DNA of 64,000 nucleotides from Mortierella alpina (Eukaryota; Mortierellomycota; Mortierellomycetes; Mortierellales; Mortierellaceae): contig JANATF010000014.1 in assembly GCA_029449245.1 (NCBI GenBank), forward strand, positions 17,501-81,500, in the 5' to 3' direction. The notes under the pieces were generated by a model. That model was not told where the DNA came from. It made no database searches and saw nothing but the letters and a program-made list of their open reading frames with translations. Made by a program: the position numbers and the translations under genes. Below, piece after piece: positions 1 to 12,900 of the stretch (position 1 is the stretch's first letter; each line of letters starts with the position of its first letter).

Positions 1-620
1 TATAAGAGCTGAGTCATGTGATCAAAAGTAAAACAGTAGTGATCAACAGTGAAACAGTAGTGATCAAAAATGATGGGCCACTTCACTCCCCACTCCCACT
101 TCCAGCATTTTTTGGGCCACTCCTCACTCTCTCACTTGGACAATACTTCCGGCAGCAAAATCATGAAGAAAAAAAAAAAAAAAAAATTACAGCACAGAGT
201 ATTCCCATGTGGTCCCCCACCATAGTACTGACTCTGCCATCAAGTGTTTAACTGCGCAGATCGGACGGGATGCGGTGGTTTTACTTGTGTATGGCCGTAA
301 TTCGAAAGTATAAGTTCCTGGCAGGATGTTGATCATGACGGCGGAGTGTCTGGGACCCTTGCCCATCCACCATGATGAGCATAGTAGTTGAAAATCAGTT
401 GAAAATCAGTTGAAAATCAGCAGCCATCTGCCATAGAGTGGAAAAAGTGCAGCCCATGCGATGACAAAAGATTATCCTATAAGCCTTATAAGCCTATACA
501 TATACATTGGCAGAGCACATAATACCGTAGCAAGAACGTCAATGGTTCTATGTGCAAATGGCACGGATATCGACACCCGCTTTTTTCACACAAGTCCACT
601 GCGCCAGCTGCAATATGGCA
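1..620. other. Intergenic, no gene seen
   Basis: No convincing coding region. The stretch holds a short direct repeat (AAACAGTAGTGATCAA twice near 30-66), an A-run near 170-186 and three tandem copies of GTTGAAAATCA near 387-420. It leads directly into a 28S rRNA fragment at 621. Confidence 0.6.
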
Positions 621-1079
621 CCCCTTAACTTCTCGTACCACAGAGAAAGAAAAAAAAAGAGAGAGATGTTGTTCTTTCGAACAAATCTATAGAACAATGG
701 GCTTAATCTCAGCAGATCGTAGCAACAAGGCTACTCTACTGCTTACAATACCCCGTTCAATTAAAGTCGTCTGCAATGGATTTATCTCTTCCAATATTTG
801 AAATTAACATTAGCAGGAGCCTCATGAAGCCTTTCCGCTCCACAAGACCACCCCACGTAATATGATTCAGGACCCGGAGGTCTATTCGTATTCAACTAAA
901 AATCGGAAAAGGCGGTAATCGTCGCGTTCTAGCACGGATTCTGACTTAGAGGCGTTCAGCCATAATCCAACGGATGATAGCTTCGGGCCATTGCTTGCTC
1001 AAGCAGGCCCAAATACCAATTATCCGAATGAACGGTTCCTCTCGTACTAAGTTCAATTACTATTGCAACAACATTTCAT

Positions 1080-1134
<55 letters not shown>

Positions 1135-1242
1135 ATTCGTGGGTGAACAATCCAACGCTTACTGAATTCTGCTTCAGCATGATAGGAAGAGCCGACGTCG
1201 AAGGATCAAAAAGCAACGTCGCTATGAACGCTTGGCTGCCAC
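621..1242 (-). rRNA. 28S rRNA 3' fragment, copy 1 (class A)
   Basis: The reverse complement reads as the last ~560 nt of eukaryotic 28S/25S rRNA: it contains the sarcin-ricin-side segment AGTACGAGAGGAACCG, the GGATTGTTCACCCAC and TAGACCGTCGTGAGACAGG conserved blocks, and ends in GATTTGT near 681. Beyond the mature end come a GAAA-tetraloop hairpin (TTGTTC-GAAA-GAACAA), a T-rich tract and the border TTAAGGGG (sense). It starts abruptly at GTGGCAGCCAAGCG, so it is a fragment and not a working rRNA gene. It is class A by the hairpin GTAGC-CTTGTT-GCTAC. The match is from memory of the conserved 28S sequence. Confidence 0.93.
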
Positions 1243-1601
1243 GATCCATGTATCCCTAGACTTCACTCCCTTTCTATAACTGAACGCTACCAGATATGGT
1301 ATGTTTTATTGCACTCCTTTTCATCGTGCATTTCCGTCATGCGAAGCGCTAGCCTGTGCGCATCCGGCATCACGCGCCTTAGTGTACCCCTCCAAAACCT
1401 GGCTTTCATTTTTTAAAACGTCTCTACCCACTGCGATACAGATTACTGATTTTGGACATGGCCTGGACATTTACACCATCGCCACATCTTACATACCAAT
1501 CCTAAGATTTTCAATGGTTCTGTTCTCTTTCATGGCTAGTCTCATATTCCGCCAATGATACCCGCGGAAAAAGCATCTCTAACCTCCTCCGCCATAAGAA
1601 A
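1243..1601. other. Intergenic
   Basis: About 360 bases between the rRNA fragment and the stop codon of the minus-strand kinase gene. A small open frame (1301-1558) has no recognisable feature. It probably contains the 3' untranslated region of the kinase gene. Confidence 0.5.
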
Positions 1602-4491
1602 CTATTCTTTAGCCTTGCCGTAATTTTGTTTCACACCAACACCATTGTTGAACAACAGACCGATGCTGTTAATGGCATCAGTGTTCCCAGCATCTCTCGC
1701 TTTGACATACCACTCCATAGCCTTGCCGTAGTCCTGATCAATACCTCGACCATTGCTGTACATTAAGCCGATGTTGAACATGGCATCAGCATTTCCAGAA
1801 TCGCTTGCTTTAAGGTACCACTCCATAGCCTTACTGTAGTCCTGATCAACACCTCGACCAGAGTCGTACATGACCCCGATGTTGAACATAGCATCGGCAT
1901 CTCCAGCGTCTCTCGCTTTGACATGCCACTCCATAGCCTTGCCATAGTCCTGCTCAATACCTCGACCATTGCTGTACATTAAGCCGATGTTGCACATGGC
2001 ATTAGCATTCCCAGCATCACTTGCTTTGAGGTACCACTCCATAGCCTTGCCGTGGTCCTGCTCAACACCTCGACCAAAGTCGTTCATGACTCCGATGTTG
2101 AACATGGCATCAGCATCTCCAGCATCGCTTGCTTTGCTGTACAAGTCCATAGCCTTGCTGTAACAGTCCAAAGCCTTGCCGTAGTCTTGCTCAACACCAT
2201 GTCCATTCTCATACATTTCGCCAATGTTGCACAGGATTCCAGGATTTCCATTCATGCCTGCTTTGAGATAGCACTCCATGGCCTTTTTGTAGTCCTGCTT
2301 AACACCTTGTCCAAAGTGGTACATGATACCGACGTTGCCTATGGCGTGAGCGTCTCCAGCATCGCCGGCTTTCCGATACCACTTTATAGCGTTGCTGTAG
2401 TCTTGTTCAATACCTCGACCATAGTAGTACATATTGCCAATGCAGACCATGGCAGCAAAATGTCCAGCATCGCTTGCTTGCAGATACCATTCCGCAGCGT
2501 TGTGGAAATTCCGCTCAACACCTTCACCATATTCGTACATGAGGCCAATACCGAACATCGCAGCTGCATCTCCAGCGTTGCTTGCTTTGAGGCACCATTC
2601 CATAGCCTTGACGTTGTCCTGCTCAACACCCATACCATATCGATACGTGATGCCGATGCTGCACATGGCGTGAGCATCTCCAGCGTTGCTTGCTTTGAGA
2701 AGCCACTCCATACTTTTGCGGTGGTCCTGCTCAACACCTTCACCATTGCGGTACATGCGGGCGATGACGCACATGGCATCGGTATTTCCTGCGTCGCTTG
2801 ATTTGAGGCACCACTCCATAGCTTCGACATAGTCCCGCTCAACACCTAGACCGTAACTGTACGAGATGCCGATTTGGAGCATGGCGTGCGTATCTCCGGC
2901 GTTGCTTGCTTCGAGAAACCACTCCATAGCCTTGCTGTAGTCCCGCTCAACACCTAAACCATTGCAGTACATTAGGGCGATGTGGTACTTGGCATTGGTA
3001 TTTTCAGCGTCGCTTGCTTTGAGATACCACTCCATAGCCTCGCTGTAATCCTTTTCCAGGTCACCGCCATCAGAGTACATATTAGCAATTTGGAGATGGG
3101 TGGCTGCTGCCCTCACGCCTACGGTGTGGCAGAACCACTCCATTGTTTGTCTGTGATGTTCTGAAACGCCAGCATCGTGGTGCACCGTGCGGTCGTTGAG
3201 CTTGCCTTGCTCATTCAGAGCCTCTTCCGCCCTGCATTTCCATAATGCCGCTGCTTTATCATCCTGTGCCACACCGCGACCATATCGATAGATCTGACTG
3301 ATCTTGAGCATCGCCACCGCCACTCCAGCTTCGCTTGCCGCGAGATACCACTCCAAGGCTTTGCCATAATCCTGCTCCACACTACCACCAGAATAGTACA
3401 TGGTACCCATCTTGACCATGGCCTTTGCTGATTCACTGCCTCCGGCATCAAACCAATCCAGTACCTTGCCTTTATCAGGAAGCATGCAGCCACTGATAAG
3501 AATATCCGTGAGCCCCGCGGACTCGCTCGTCCTGAAAAACTGATTCAGAGCCTTGAGGTAATGTACCTTCTCCCCGTTGTTCCTCGCAGTCCTCGGCTCT
3601 TGAGCAACGTCTCCGTGTTCTGAACATCCGATATTCGGAAGCACATCCACGGCATCAGGTCGCTCTTCAGGCGCGAGCGTCCAGCACATTCGGATACATG
3701 CAGCGTAAGCCTTGGGCGTGTCGTCTGGATATTCCTCCAGGATGCCGCTCAAGATGCAATAGATCATTCCATCGGGAGTGTGCTCCCGGTAGGGTCGTGT
3801 GGATCCAGAGGCCATTTCCCACATGACCATTCCTAATGCATAAACATCGGACTTGCTTGTGTACTGCGGCGGATCCTGCAGCATCTCGGGCGCCATCCAT
3901 TGAAGGGTGCCTCCTCCCCCACTCTCACCAACCCTAGTCGCATGGCCGAAATCGCAAATCCTGGCTTCCTTGTACTCGGTGAGGAGAATGTTGGAGCTCT
4001 TGATGTCGCAGTGAACGATGTCCTGGCAATGGAGATAGGCAAGTCCGAGGGAGATATCTTTGGCAATTTGCGTCTTGACATCCCAGCTCTGGAGACCCCT
4101 CCCCACAATTGCATCTGCTAGACTGCCTCCTTCGACGTACTCCATCACGATCATGTCATGATCAACATGGTAGAACTGGACAATGTGTCTGTGAGTGAGT
4201 TGCTTGATGATATCAACTTCCTGTTTTGTGCTCTTATGTGTCGAATCGAGGAATCTCTTGACCGCAACATCATCAAGTCCGTACTTTGCTTTAAAGATTT
4301 CAGCTTGGGCACCGCTGCCAATCTTTTTCCCTAGTTTAATGTTGGCCGTCTAGATAGAGAGTGCGCTCAGGGGCTGTTTTGTGTAATTGATCAAGCGTAT
4401 TCAGGCTTAAGCAGGCTTTCGAGCAGAGTGCCGTTGAAGATACGGATCCAAGGTTCAAACATACCCTGTAGTTAAGAGACCAGGAAAGCAT
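1602..4491 (-). CDS. Protein kinase with 16 C-terminal Sel1-like repeats
   Basis: Predicted signalling kinase joined to a solenoid that should bind partner proteins. The main exon runs 4349 to 1602. Upstream of the first long-frame Met the same frame carries the missing kinase N-lobe: a glycine loop (GSGAQAEIF) and VAVKRF with the ATP-binding Lys. Then come the hinge (VMEYVEGGSL), catalytic loop IVHCDIKSSNILL (HCD in place of HRD), DFG (ICDFGHA) and the MAPEM segment, resembling tyrosine-kinase-like kinases. From about residue 230 onward I count 16 repeats of about 36 residues with the Sel1 pattern (GxGVEQDYxKAMEWYLKASDAGN). An in-phase first exon (4465-4491, encoding MLSWSLNYR) ending at AGG|GTATGT would give 924 aa; this first exon is provisional. 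Substrate and pathway are unknown. A decayed paralogue lies at 21.5-29.7 kb. Confidence 0.88.
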
Positions 4492-5061
4492 GAGTAAAGG
4501 ATAATGGATGAGTTGCTTATCTATAGTATTTGTATCCACACTTCAAGCGATGCTTGTGGAGGTGATAGAGGGCTTGGGAGGTGGTGGGTGTATTGATGGA
4601 GAGATCAATGGAGAGAAAGAATATGGAATAGTGAGAGGGAGAAAACAAAGGACGAACAAAAAAAAAGTGTGGGAACGGACAGCCTTCTATATGGTTGAAA
4701 TTTGCATGAATACTCAGGGGCACAACAGTCACACATCATCAACTTGAGCTTCCAGGCCGACGTTTTTTTATTATACGGTACGTACTCCTCATCAAGCACT
4801 CTAACTAGGATAGGTAAGGATATTGCTTGAGCAGAAAGACAAAAGGTTAAAAACTTATAAAGGCTAGTTTAGGGTTGCATGCAGTGTTAGTTGAATTTGA
4901 GAAGGAACGAAAAAGGACGGTAGATTTGGATGACACTGCGATATACAGCCCCTTAACAATATGAAGGGCATATGATGACACGTCAAATAGAGATCAATCG
5001 TACTGTAGAGAGTTTTGGCGCGTAGATTGCAAAGAAACTGTCGCCGCACGAAGTGCAACAG
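4492..5061. promoter_or_regulatory. Upstream region of the kinase-Sel1 gene
   Basis: About 570 bases with only short, unrecognisable open frames on both strands. It should contain the promoter of the minus-strand kinase gene; I cannot point to a clear TATA box. It ends at the CCCCTTAA border of the next 28S fragment. Confidence 0.4.
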
Positions 5062-5509
5062 CCCCTTAACTTACCACAGAGGAGAAAAGAGAGAGATGTT
5101 GTTCTTTCGAACAAATCTTTACAACATAGTGCTTAATCTCAGCAGATCGACGCAACAGAGCGTCTCTACTGCTTACAATACACCGTTGCTTAAAAGTCGT
5201 CTGCAATGGATTTATCTCTTCCAATATTTGAAATTAACATTAGCAGGAGCCTCATGAAGCCTTTCCGCTCCACAAGACCACCCCACGTAATATGATTCAG
5301 GACCCGGAGGTCTATTCGTATTCAACTAAAAATCGGAAAAGGCGGTAATCGTCGCGTTCTAGCACGGATGCTGACTTGGAGGCGTTCAGCCATAATCCAA
5401 CGGATGATAGCTTCGGGCCATTGCTTGCTCAAGCAGGCCCAAATACCAATTATCCGAATGAACGGTTCCTCGAGGACAAAGTTCAATTACTATTGCAACA
5501 ACATTTCAT

Positions 5510-5564
<55 letters not shown>

Positions 5565-5606
5565 ATCAGTGGGTGAACAATCCAACGCGCATTCTGCTTC
5601 AGTATG
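5062..5606 (-). rRNA. 28S rRNA 3' fragment, copy 2 (class B, degraded)
   Basis: Same 28S 3' region and orientation as copy 1, with the same CCCCTTAA border and GAAA hairpin beyond the mature end. It differs by several lesions: CTCGAGGACAAAG replaces the conserved CTCGTACTAAG near 5468-5481, a short deletion lies near 5587, and the 5' part is truncated after the segment near 5606. It is class B: the terminal hairpin reads GACGC-TCTGTT-GCGTC. Confidence 0.9.
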
Positions 5607-6920
5607 TCATGGTTTATATTTGTCATCATTCTAGATTGGTGATGTATTCTACTATGGTGATTTCTGTTGCTCGTCCATCAATGCTTTGTTGCTGCACTAT
5701 ATTGGCCACGTACGTGTGGAAATCTACGTACAATAGGGAAGCCGGCTCTTGTATAAGCACCCGGCTCCCTGCAGAATTAAAGATCCCTCTCTTGTCTCGT
5801 TAACCGTATCCTGATGTACGTACTGACTTCCAGTTGCTTCTATCTAGAAACAGCATGAAGTAAAGGGCGAAGTATGTAAAAGGTGTAAAAGGTTCGTTTT
5901 GTCCCACCATCCCCTGGAAAATTCCTCAGTTCCCTTGAAATTTTCTTGGTGCAACCATAGTGGACCTTTTTCCCCTCCCGATGCACACTCCACAATCCAT
6001 GCCACATGCACACGGATCTGGTACACAATCCCGCGAGCTCGCGCTCTCAGATTCAGTGCGAAGCGTGTGAGTTATTGTTTCGCTTCGCAGTAACGGCAAC
6101 GCCTTTCTCTCTCTCTTTCTCTTTCTCGACCCATCTATTTCTCCTTCGCCACTGTTCATTCATCCTTCCATATCCTGTCTTTGCTTTCATTGTTGAATTG
6201 ACGTCCCTACCTTGGTAACGATTCAGCGCAAGGAGCCTCAAACTTTCAGGAAACCAGCTACACCAACAAGCACTCTCTCTTCAACCTCGCATCTTTTTTT
6301 GCTTCTCTCTTTTGGCCAGAAAATTCCCAAGCAGCAGGACTGGTGAGACCTTTTTTCTTGCTCTCTTCATTCTCCTCGTGAACCTCGGTGATCCAATTTA
6401 GAATGACCAACATCTACATTGTTTTTCTTCTAACTTGATTCGTTATATGGTAGCTACAATCGCCAGAAAGACGTAGCAGATCTCAGTGCCGATATCAAGC
6501 AAACAGGAAACCCAGAAAAAGAGCGACGGTTTATTCATAGGTAGAGAATGTTGTCCACCTTGGACTGAACAAAGCTGGTGATCTTCAAAGGATTGAATTG
6601 CTGATCTGTTCTTTTGTCTTACAACAGCCGCCATCACTGCCGGGCGCAAGAACAAGCAAAAGCTCGTTCCAAGACTCGAGAAAGGAATCAGAAAAGTACG
6701 GGTCACCGTCATCTCTCCTGCCGTTTGTCCATATGACTCTCATGGGCGACACTTTAATATCAACAATCCGTACCCATAAACTACCCACATCTCCTCATCA
6801 CCACGACATTCAATTCATTCCCTTTATTCATCGCAACTTCCTTTTATTTTGCTTTAAGTCCCATCACCATAGGAATTCTAAGAACTGCTGACGTTTGCAG
6901 CCCAGGTTCTATTACCAAAC
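5607..6920. promoter_or_regulatory. Upstream region of the NACHT-WD40 gene
   Basis: About 1.3 kb without a supportable gene. Pyrimidine-rich stretches (about 6095-6140 and 6270-6380) resemble fungal promoter or 5' leader sequence. GACGTTTGCAG just before the start codon looks like a 3' splice site, so a 5'-UTR intron is possible. Confidence 0.45.
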
Positions 6921-9900
6921 ATGTTCGTCAACTCTCCTAAGATCAGTCTGGTCCCGAGCAAGACCCTTGAACTGGTTCGATTACAGTTAAAGCAAGCACA
7001 CGACGTCAAAGACCCGGAAATCACTTTGGTCATCTGCAATTTCGCTGATTCGCTCTTGGCCTCGTTAAAGTCTGTCATCAAACGACCCTCTCGTTTCACA
7101 CTCTCATCAGGAACGATCCACAACATTGATCTCGAACAAGAGGCATTGTTGTGCCAAGAGATTGCGAGCGCGTACATGGATCATGCCAATCTGATGGCCG
7201 ATTTGGGCCATGCAGACATGGCTCAGAACAGTCGTAAACGAGCGGATAAATGGGGGTAAAATTCTAACCAAAGAAATGACAGTGCATCCATCCCACTCCC
7301 AAATTTCTTTTTTTGTATTCGTTTCCCAGGTTTTCCCTCCCGCTGACTAGTACCCATTTCATGCATTACATTCTTTTTCAGAGGACCTAGTATCAAGAAA
7401 GTTACTTCTCTCCTGCCAAAGAAAGAGAGCCGAGTTTTGGACGCCGCCACTGTTCCGGAGAGTATCTTCCCAGATGACATTTGTCCCCCCGCGTTACCTT
7501 GGAGCTTTCCCGAGCCTGACGGCCGTGTGGCAGACACACCTCAGCTGGTCTCTTGCCTCGGTCTACTGAATCAAGGGTCTAAAGGGTTGACAGAAGACGC
7601 ACTCGAGCCAGCAGCAAGAAAGTGGTTAGAGAAGACCGAGAAGAGCGAAGACGAGAGTGCCCGACTCAAAAACATTGCCACCGACTTGATCCGCACCTTC
7701 ACAAGAGACGAGATCAAGGACAAGAAGGCTATCACAGAGGTTCTCTTTCTCGCCCCTGTCCTTGGTGAGACCGATTTCCGATTCCTACTCGACCAGTTTC
7801 TCAAGATCATAGAAGGATCGCGTATTCTGGATTTCGGTGCGCTGAAAGGGTTGGCCCAATTGCTGCAGAACGCGTCTTCCCCGGGACATTTGCATGCCCA
7901 AGACTTGGTCGAGATCCTCGATCTAATCAGCACCCGCCTCCAAGAGACACATGAACAATCGCGCGATCACATCTTTGAACTGACGGTGGCACTCTCAAGT
8001 ATTCTCGATGCCATGGCGGATACCAAGGTCTCAGGATTGAAAAGAGATAAGCTACATGAGCCACTGTTGACTTTCCTCGGTGGTCTCCAAGGTGGTAGCG
8101 ATTTGCACCTCAAGTACTACGCCTCTTACGCATTCCAGGCTCTGCTTTGCGTGCCCGACGACGAATCGCCTTGGCAAGCAACAGTGAGGCGAACGACCAA
8201 GATCGTCAAGGGTATCTCTGGACTAATCAGTGCCGTCAAGGGGCTCGATCTCAATGGATTTTTGGCTGGACTACAGAGTATTCAAGAAGGATTCGAAGGA
8301 GTCGAACAGGTCATAAAGCTGACCAAGACTGCTTATGAGGGTGTGAGTGCTGTCTATGAAGGCGAACAAGACTTGATTGCCAGTCTCAAGGAGGGTCTTA
8401 CATTCCGCCACAAGCGCGCATGGTACTCGGCCTTGAGAGGCGCAGACGCCTTGATCGAAGGTGGGGAGCTGGCAAAGTTTAGGATTCTTGTATGCGGAGC
8501 AGTTTGTCGACGCGAGCTTGCCTTCCAATGGGGCGCCTGCCAGCGACTGGCCTATCTGGCTGCTAACCCTCTCTGGGACATTGAGACTCGTCAAGGAGCC
8601 GTGCGATTTCTCAAGGAAATTTACCGTGGCGACATTGTCTGGGGCCAGTTGCCTCCCATCAAGACATACATCCTCGACATTCTCACTCAGCTGTCTATGA
8701 TTGATGAGGATCTCCAAGGTATGGACCACGGGACCTGTTCAACTTCATATTTATTTGATCTTCCTTGTCTAATGAATATACCTAAATTTTTATTCAATTA
8801 GCGGCCTTGTTGCTCAAAGAATTAGCCACGGACGGAGATGCGGCCAAACAGGATAACTACAGAAAATGCACTTCAGCCGATCCGAGCGCACATCTGCTGA
8901 AATCCGGACTCCCGGAACTTGCTTCGCCATCGTTATTGGACCTTGTTCAAAGGCGGACAGATGTGGAGGCAGATCTGAGACGAATCAAGGGTATACGCAT
9001 CAAAGAAAGAGGGGGCACCGTCTACATCCCTCCATTGGCCAAGGCTGACTTGCGGGTATCGAACGAAACATTCCCATTGATGCCCAAGGTCGAGAAGTTC
9101 CTGGTCAGCAATGATAAGGTGTTGTTGCTGCTTGGTGACTCGGGCGCTGGCAAGACGACTTTTAACCGTGAGTTGGAGCTAGAACTATGGAAGGTATACC
9201 GACCCAGGATCGATCGAATCCCTCTCTTTATCAGTTTACCAGCGATTGATCGACCTGACCAGGACTTGATTGCCAAGCATCTTCGCATCTGTGAGTTCTC
9301 AGAGCCCCAGATCCGAGAGCTGAAGGATCGCGAGTTTATCATCATTTGTGACGGATACGACGAGAGTCAGCAGACGCAGAACCTATATGAGTCAAATAGA
9401 TTGAACACAGACGGTGCCTGGAAAGCGCAGATGGTCGTCAGTTGCCGCAGTGAGCACCTTGGTCACGACTACCGCGATGTCTTCCAGCCTCAAAAGTCGA
9501 ATCCGTCGGATCCAGTTTTGTTCCAGCAGGCGGTTCTGGTTCCTTTCTCGATGAAACAGGTCCAGAAGTACATTGCTGAGTATGTGTCTATCAAGAGACC
9601 GCTGTGGGTAGCGTCTGATTATGAGGGAGCATTGGACCAGATACCCAGTCTGCAGGAACTCGTTAAGAATCCATTCCTGCTGACGCTCGCCTTGGAGGTC
9701 CTGCCTCGAATCGCTGATCCTCGACAGAAGCTGGTATCCAGTAAGATCACTCGAGTGTTGCTGTATGACGAGTTTGTGGTGCAATGGCTGGAACGCAACA
9801 AGAAACGACTTTTTGTGCAGGATTTGAGCGATCCAGAGAGGAGAGCATTCGAGAGTCTTTCAGACGACGGCTTTACTCAGCAAGGTCTTCTCTATCTCAA

Positions 9901-12900
9901 GAATCTATCAGCCGCAATTTACAAGGAACAAGGAGGTAACCCCGTGGTCGAGTACTCGAAGGCACGGGATAGCAGCACTTGGAAGGAGCAGTTCTTTGGT
10001 CGCAGCAACGAAGAGATTCAATTGCTTCGGAGGGCCATCCCTATGACTCGAACCGGCGGTCGATTTGGGTTCATTCATCGATCAATTCTCGAGTATGGGG
10101 TCAGTCGCGCAATCTACGAACCTCAAAACCGGGTAGGACTCAATCTAGCAGCAGCGGGAGTAGACAACAAGCGTCGCAAGAGTGTCGATTCCGCATTCAG
10201 TTTCGAGATGGATGAGGCGACGGATGAGGCGACTATCAGTCTGACGGTTCAGGGACCGAACCCAGACTCTCTTTTGGCCAAGAAAAGCTTTATCAAAGAT
10301 GCTTCCATTCTTCAGTTCCTAGTCGATCGTGTCGAACAAGAACCGGTCTTCAAGGATCAACTACTCGACTATATGGAATCGTCCAAAATTGACAAGAAAT
10401 GGCGAACTGCAGCAGCCAATGCCATCACGATTCTGGTCCGAGCTGGCGAACGATTCATTGGGGCTAATTTGAATGGCATTCAGATTCCAGGAGCAGACAT
10501 AAGCGGCGGACAATTCGACTCAGCTCAATTGGATGGAGCAGATCTGAGAAAAGCCAATCTTCGCAATATATGGCTGCGTCGGGCGAACTTGAGAAAGGCG
10601 CGGATGGCAGGTGTACAGTTTGGAGAATGGCCGTATCTACAGGAGGATGCTTTGGTGACTTTCTGCTCATATGCGCCGAATGGGAAAACCTGTGCCTTCA
10701 GCCTTGAGAATGGCACGATCAGTGTGTATGATACCAAGACGTGGACGAAGGCTCACGCTTTACAAGGACCAAAGCACAGGGTTAATAGCGTGGTTCATTC
10801 TCCTAGCGGTCACCAAATCGCATCGGGCGGTCGTGACAAAGCAGTGCGGCTGTGGGACACGCAAACCGGTGCACCTGGGCTCATCCTCAGCGGCCATACT
10901 GAGTTTGTTGGCAGCGTAATGTATTCTCCCAGCGGTCACCAGATCGCATCGTGCAGTGGTGACAAGACAGTGCGGCTGTGGGACACGCAAACCGGCGCGC
11001 CTGGCCTCATCCTCAGCGGCCATACTGAGTTTGTTGGCAGCGTAATGTATTCTCCCAGCGGTCACCAGATCGCATCCGGCAGTGGTGACAAGACAGTGCG
11101 GCTGTGGGACACGCAAACCGGCGCACCTGGCTCCATCCTCGGCGGCCATTACGACACAGTTACAAGCGTGGCGTATTCTCCTACCGGTCACCAGATCGCA
11201 TCCGGCAGTAAGGACAAGACAGTGCGGCTGTGGGACACGCAAACCGGAGCACCTGGCCTCATCCTCAGCGGCCATACTGAGACTGTTAACAGCGTGGCGT
11301 ATTCTCCCACCGGTGACCAGATCGCATCGTGCAGTGACGACAAGACAGTGCGGCTGTGGGACACGCAAACCGGCGCCCCAGGTGTCGTCCTCAGCGGCCA
11401 CACTGAGGCTGTTTGGGGCGTGGCGTATTCTCCCAGCGGTGACCAGATCGCATCGTGCAGTGAGGACAAGACAGTGCGGCTGTGGGACACGCAAACCGGC
11501 GCCCCAGGTTTCGTCCTCAGCGGCCACACTGAGGCTGTTTGGGGCGTGGCGTATTCTCCCAGCGGTGACCAGATCGCATCGTGCAGTGAGGACAAGACAG
11601 TGCGGCTGTGGGACACGCAAACCGGCGCGCCTGGCCTCATCCTCAGCGGCCATACTGAGGCTGTTTGGGGCGTGGTGTATTCTCCCAGCGGTCACCAGAT
11701 CGCATCGGGCGGTGGGGACATGCAAGTGCGGCTATGGGCCACGCAAACAGGCGCACCTGGCTCCATCCTCGGCGGCCATTACGACACAGTTACAAGCGTG
11801 GCGTATTCTCCTACCGGTCACCAGATCGCATCCGGCAGTAAGGACAAGACAGTGCGGCTGTGGGACACGCAAACCGGAGCACCTGGCCTCATCCTCAGCG
11901 GCCATACTGAGATAATTTTCAGCGTGGTGTATTCTCCCAACGGTCACCAGATCGCATCCGGCAGTGGTGACAAGACAGTGCGGCTGTGGGACACGCAAAC
12001 CGGCGCGCCTGGCCTCATCCTCAGCGGCCATACTGCGTTTGTTGGCAGCGTAATGTATTCTCCCAGCGGTCACCAGATCGCATCGGCCAGCAATGACAAG
12101 ACAGTGCGGCTGTGGGACACGCAAACCGGCGCGCCTGGCCTCATCCTCAGCGGCCATACACAGACTGTTCGGAGCGTGGTATATTCTCCCAGCGGTGACC
12201 AGATCGCATCGGGCAGCTTTGACAATACAGTGCGGCTGTGGGACACGCAAACCGGCGCACCTGGCCTCATCCTCAGCGGCCATACTGAGTTTGTTTTCAG
12301 CGTGGCGTATTCTCCTAGCGGTGACCAGATCGCATCAGGCAGTGGTGACAAGACAGTGCGGCTATGGGACACGCAAATCGGCGCACCTGGCCCCAACCTT
12401 AGCGGCCATTCCGACACTGTTTGGGTCGTAGTGTGTTCTCCCAGCGGTGACCAGATCGCATCGGGCAGCATGGACAAGACAGTGCGGCTGTGGGACACGC
12501 AAACCGGCGCACCTGGCCTCATCCTCAGCGGCCATGCCGAGAGGGTTAATGGCGTGGCGTATTCTCCCAGCGGTGACCAGATCGCATCGTGCAGTGGTGA
12601 CAAGACAGTGCGGCTGTGGGACACGCAAACCGGCGCGCCTGGCCTCATCCTCAGCGGCCATACTGAGGATGTTGGCAGCGTAATGTATTCTCCCAGCGGT
12701 CACCAGATCGCATCAGGCAGTGTTGACAAGACAGTGCGGCTGTGGGACACGCAAACCGGCGCACCTGGCTCCATCCTCGGCGGCCATATCAACTGGGTTG
12801 AACACGTGGCGTATTCACCCAGCGGCCACCAAGTCGCATCGGGCAGCTCTGACAAGACAGTGCGGTTGTGGGACACGCAAACCGGCGCACCTGGCCTCAT

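Noticed and set aside
1301-1558. 85-codon open frame next to the first 28S fragment
   Set aside because: No homology features and no promoter; best explained as chance.
5015-5257. Short open frames on the + strand of the 28S fragments (the same peptide appears at several copies)
   Set aside because: The shared peptide reflects the repeated antisense rRNA sequence and not a protein family.
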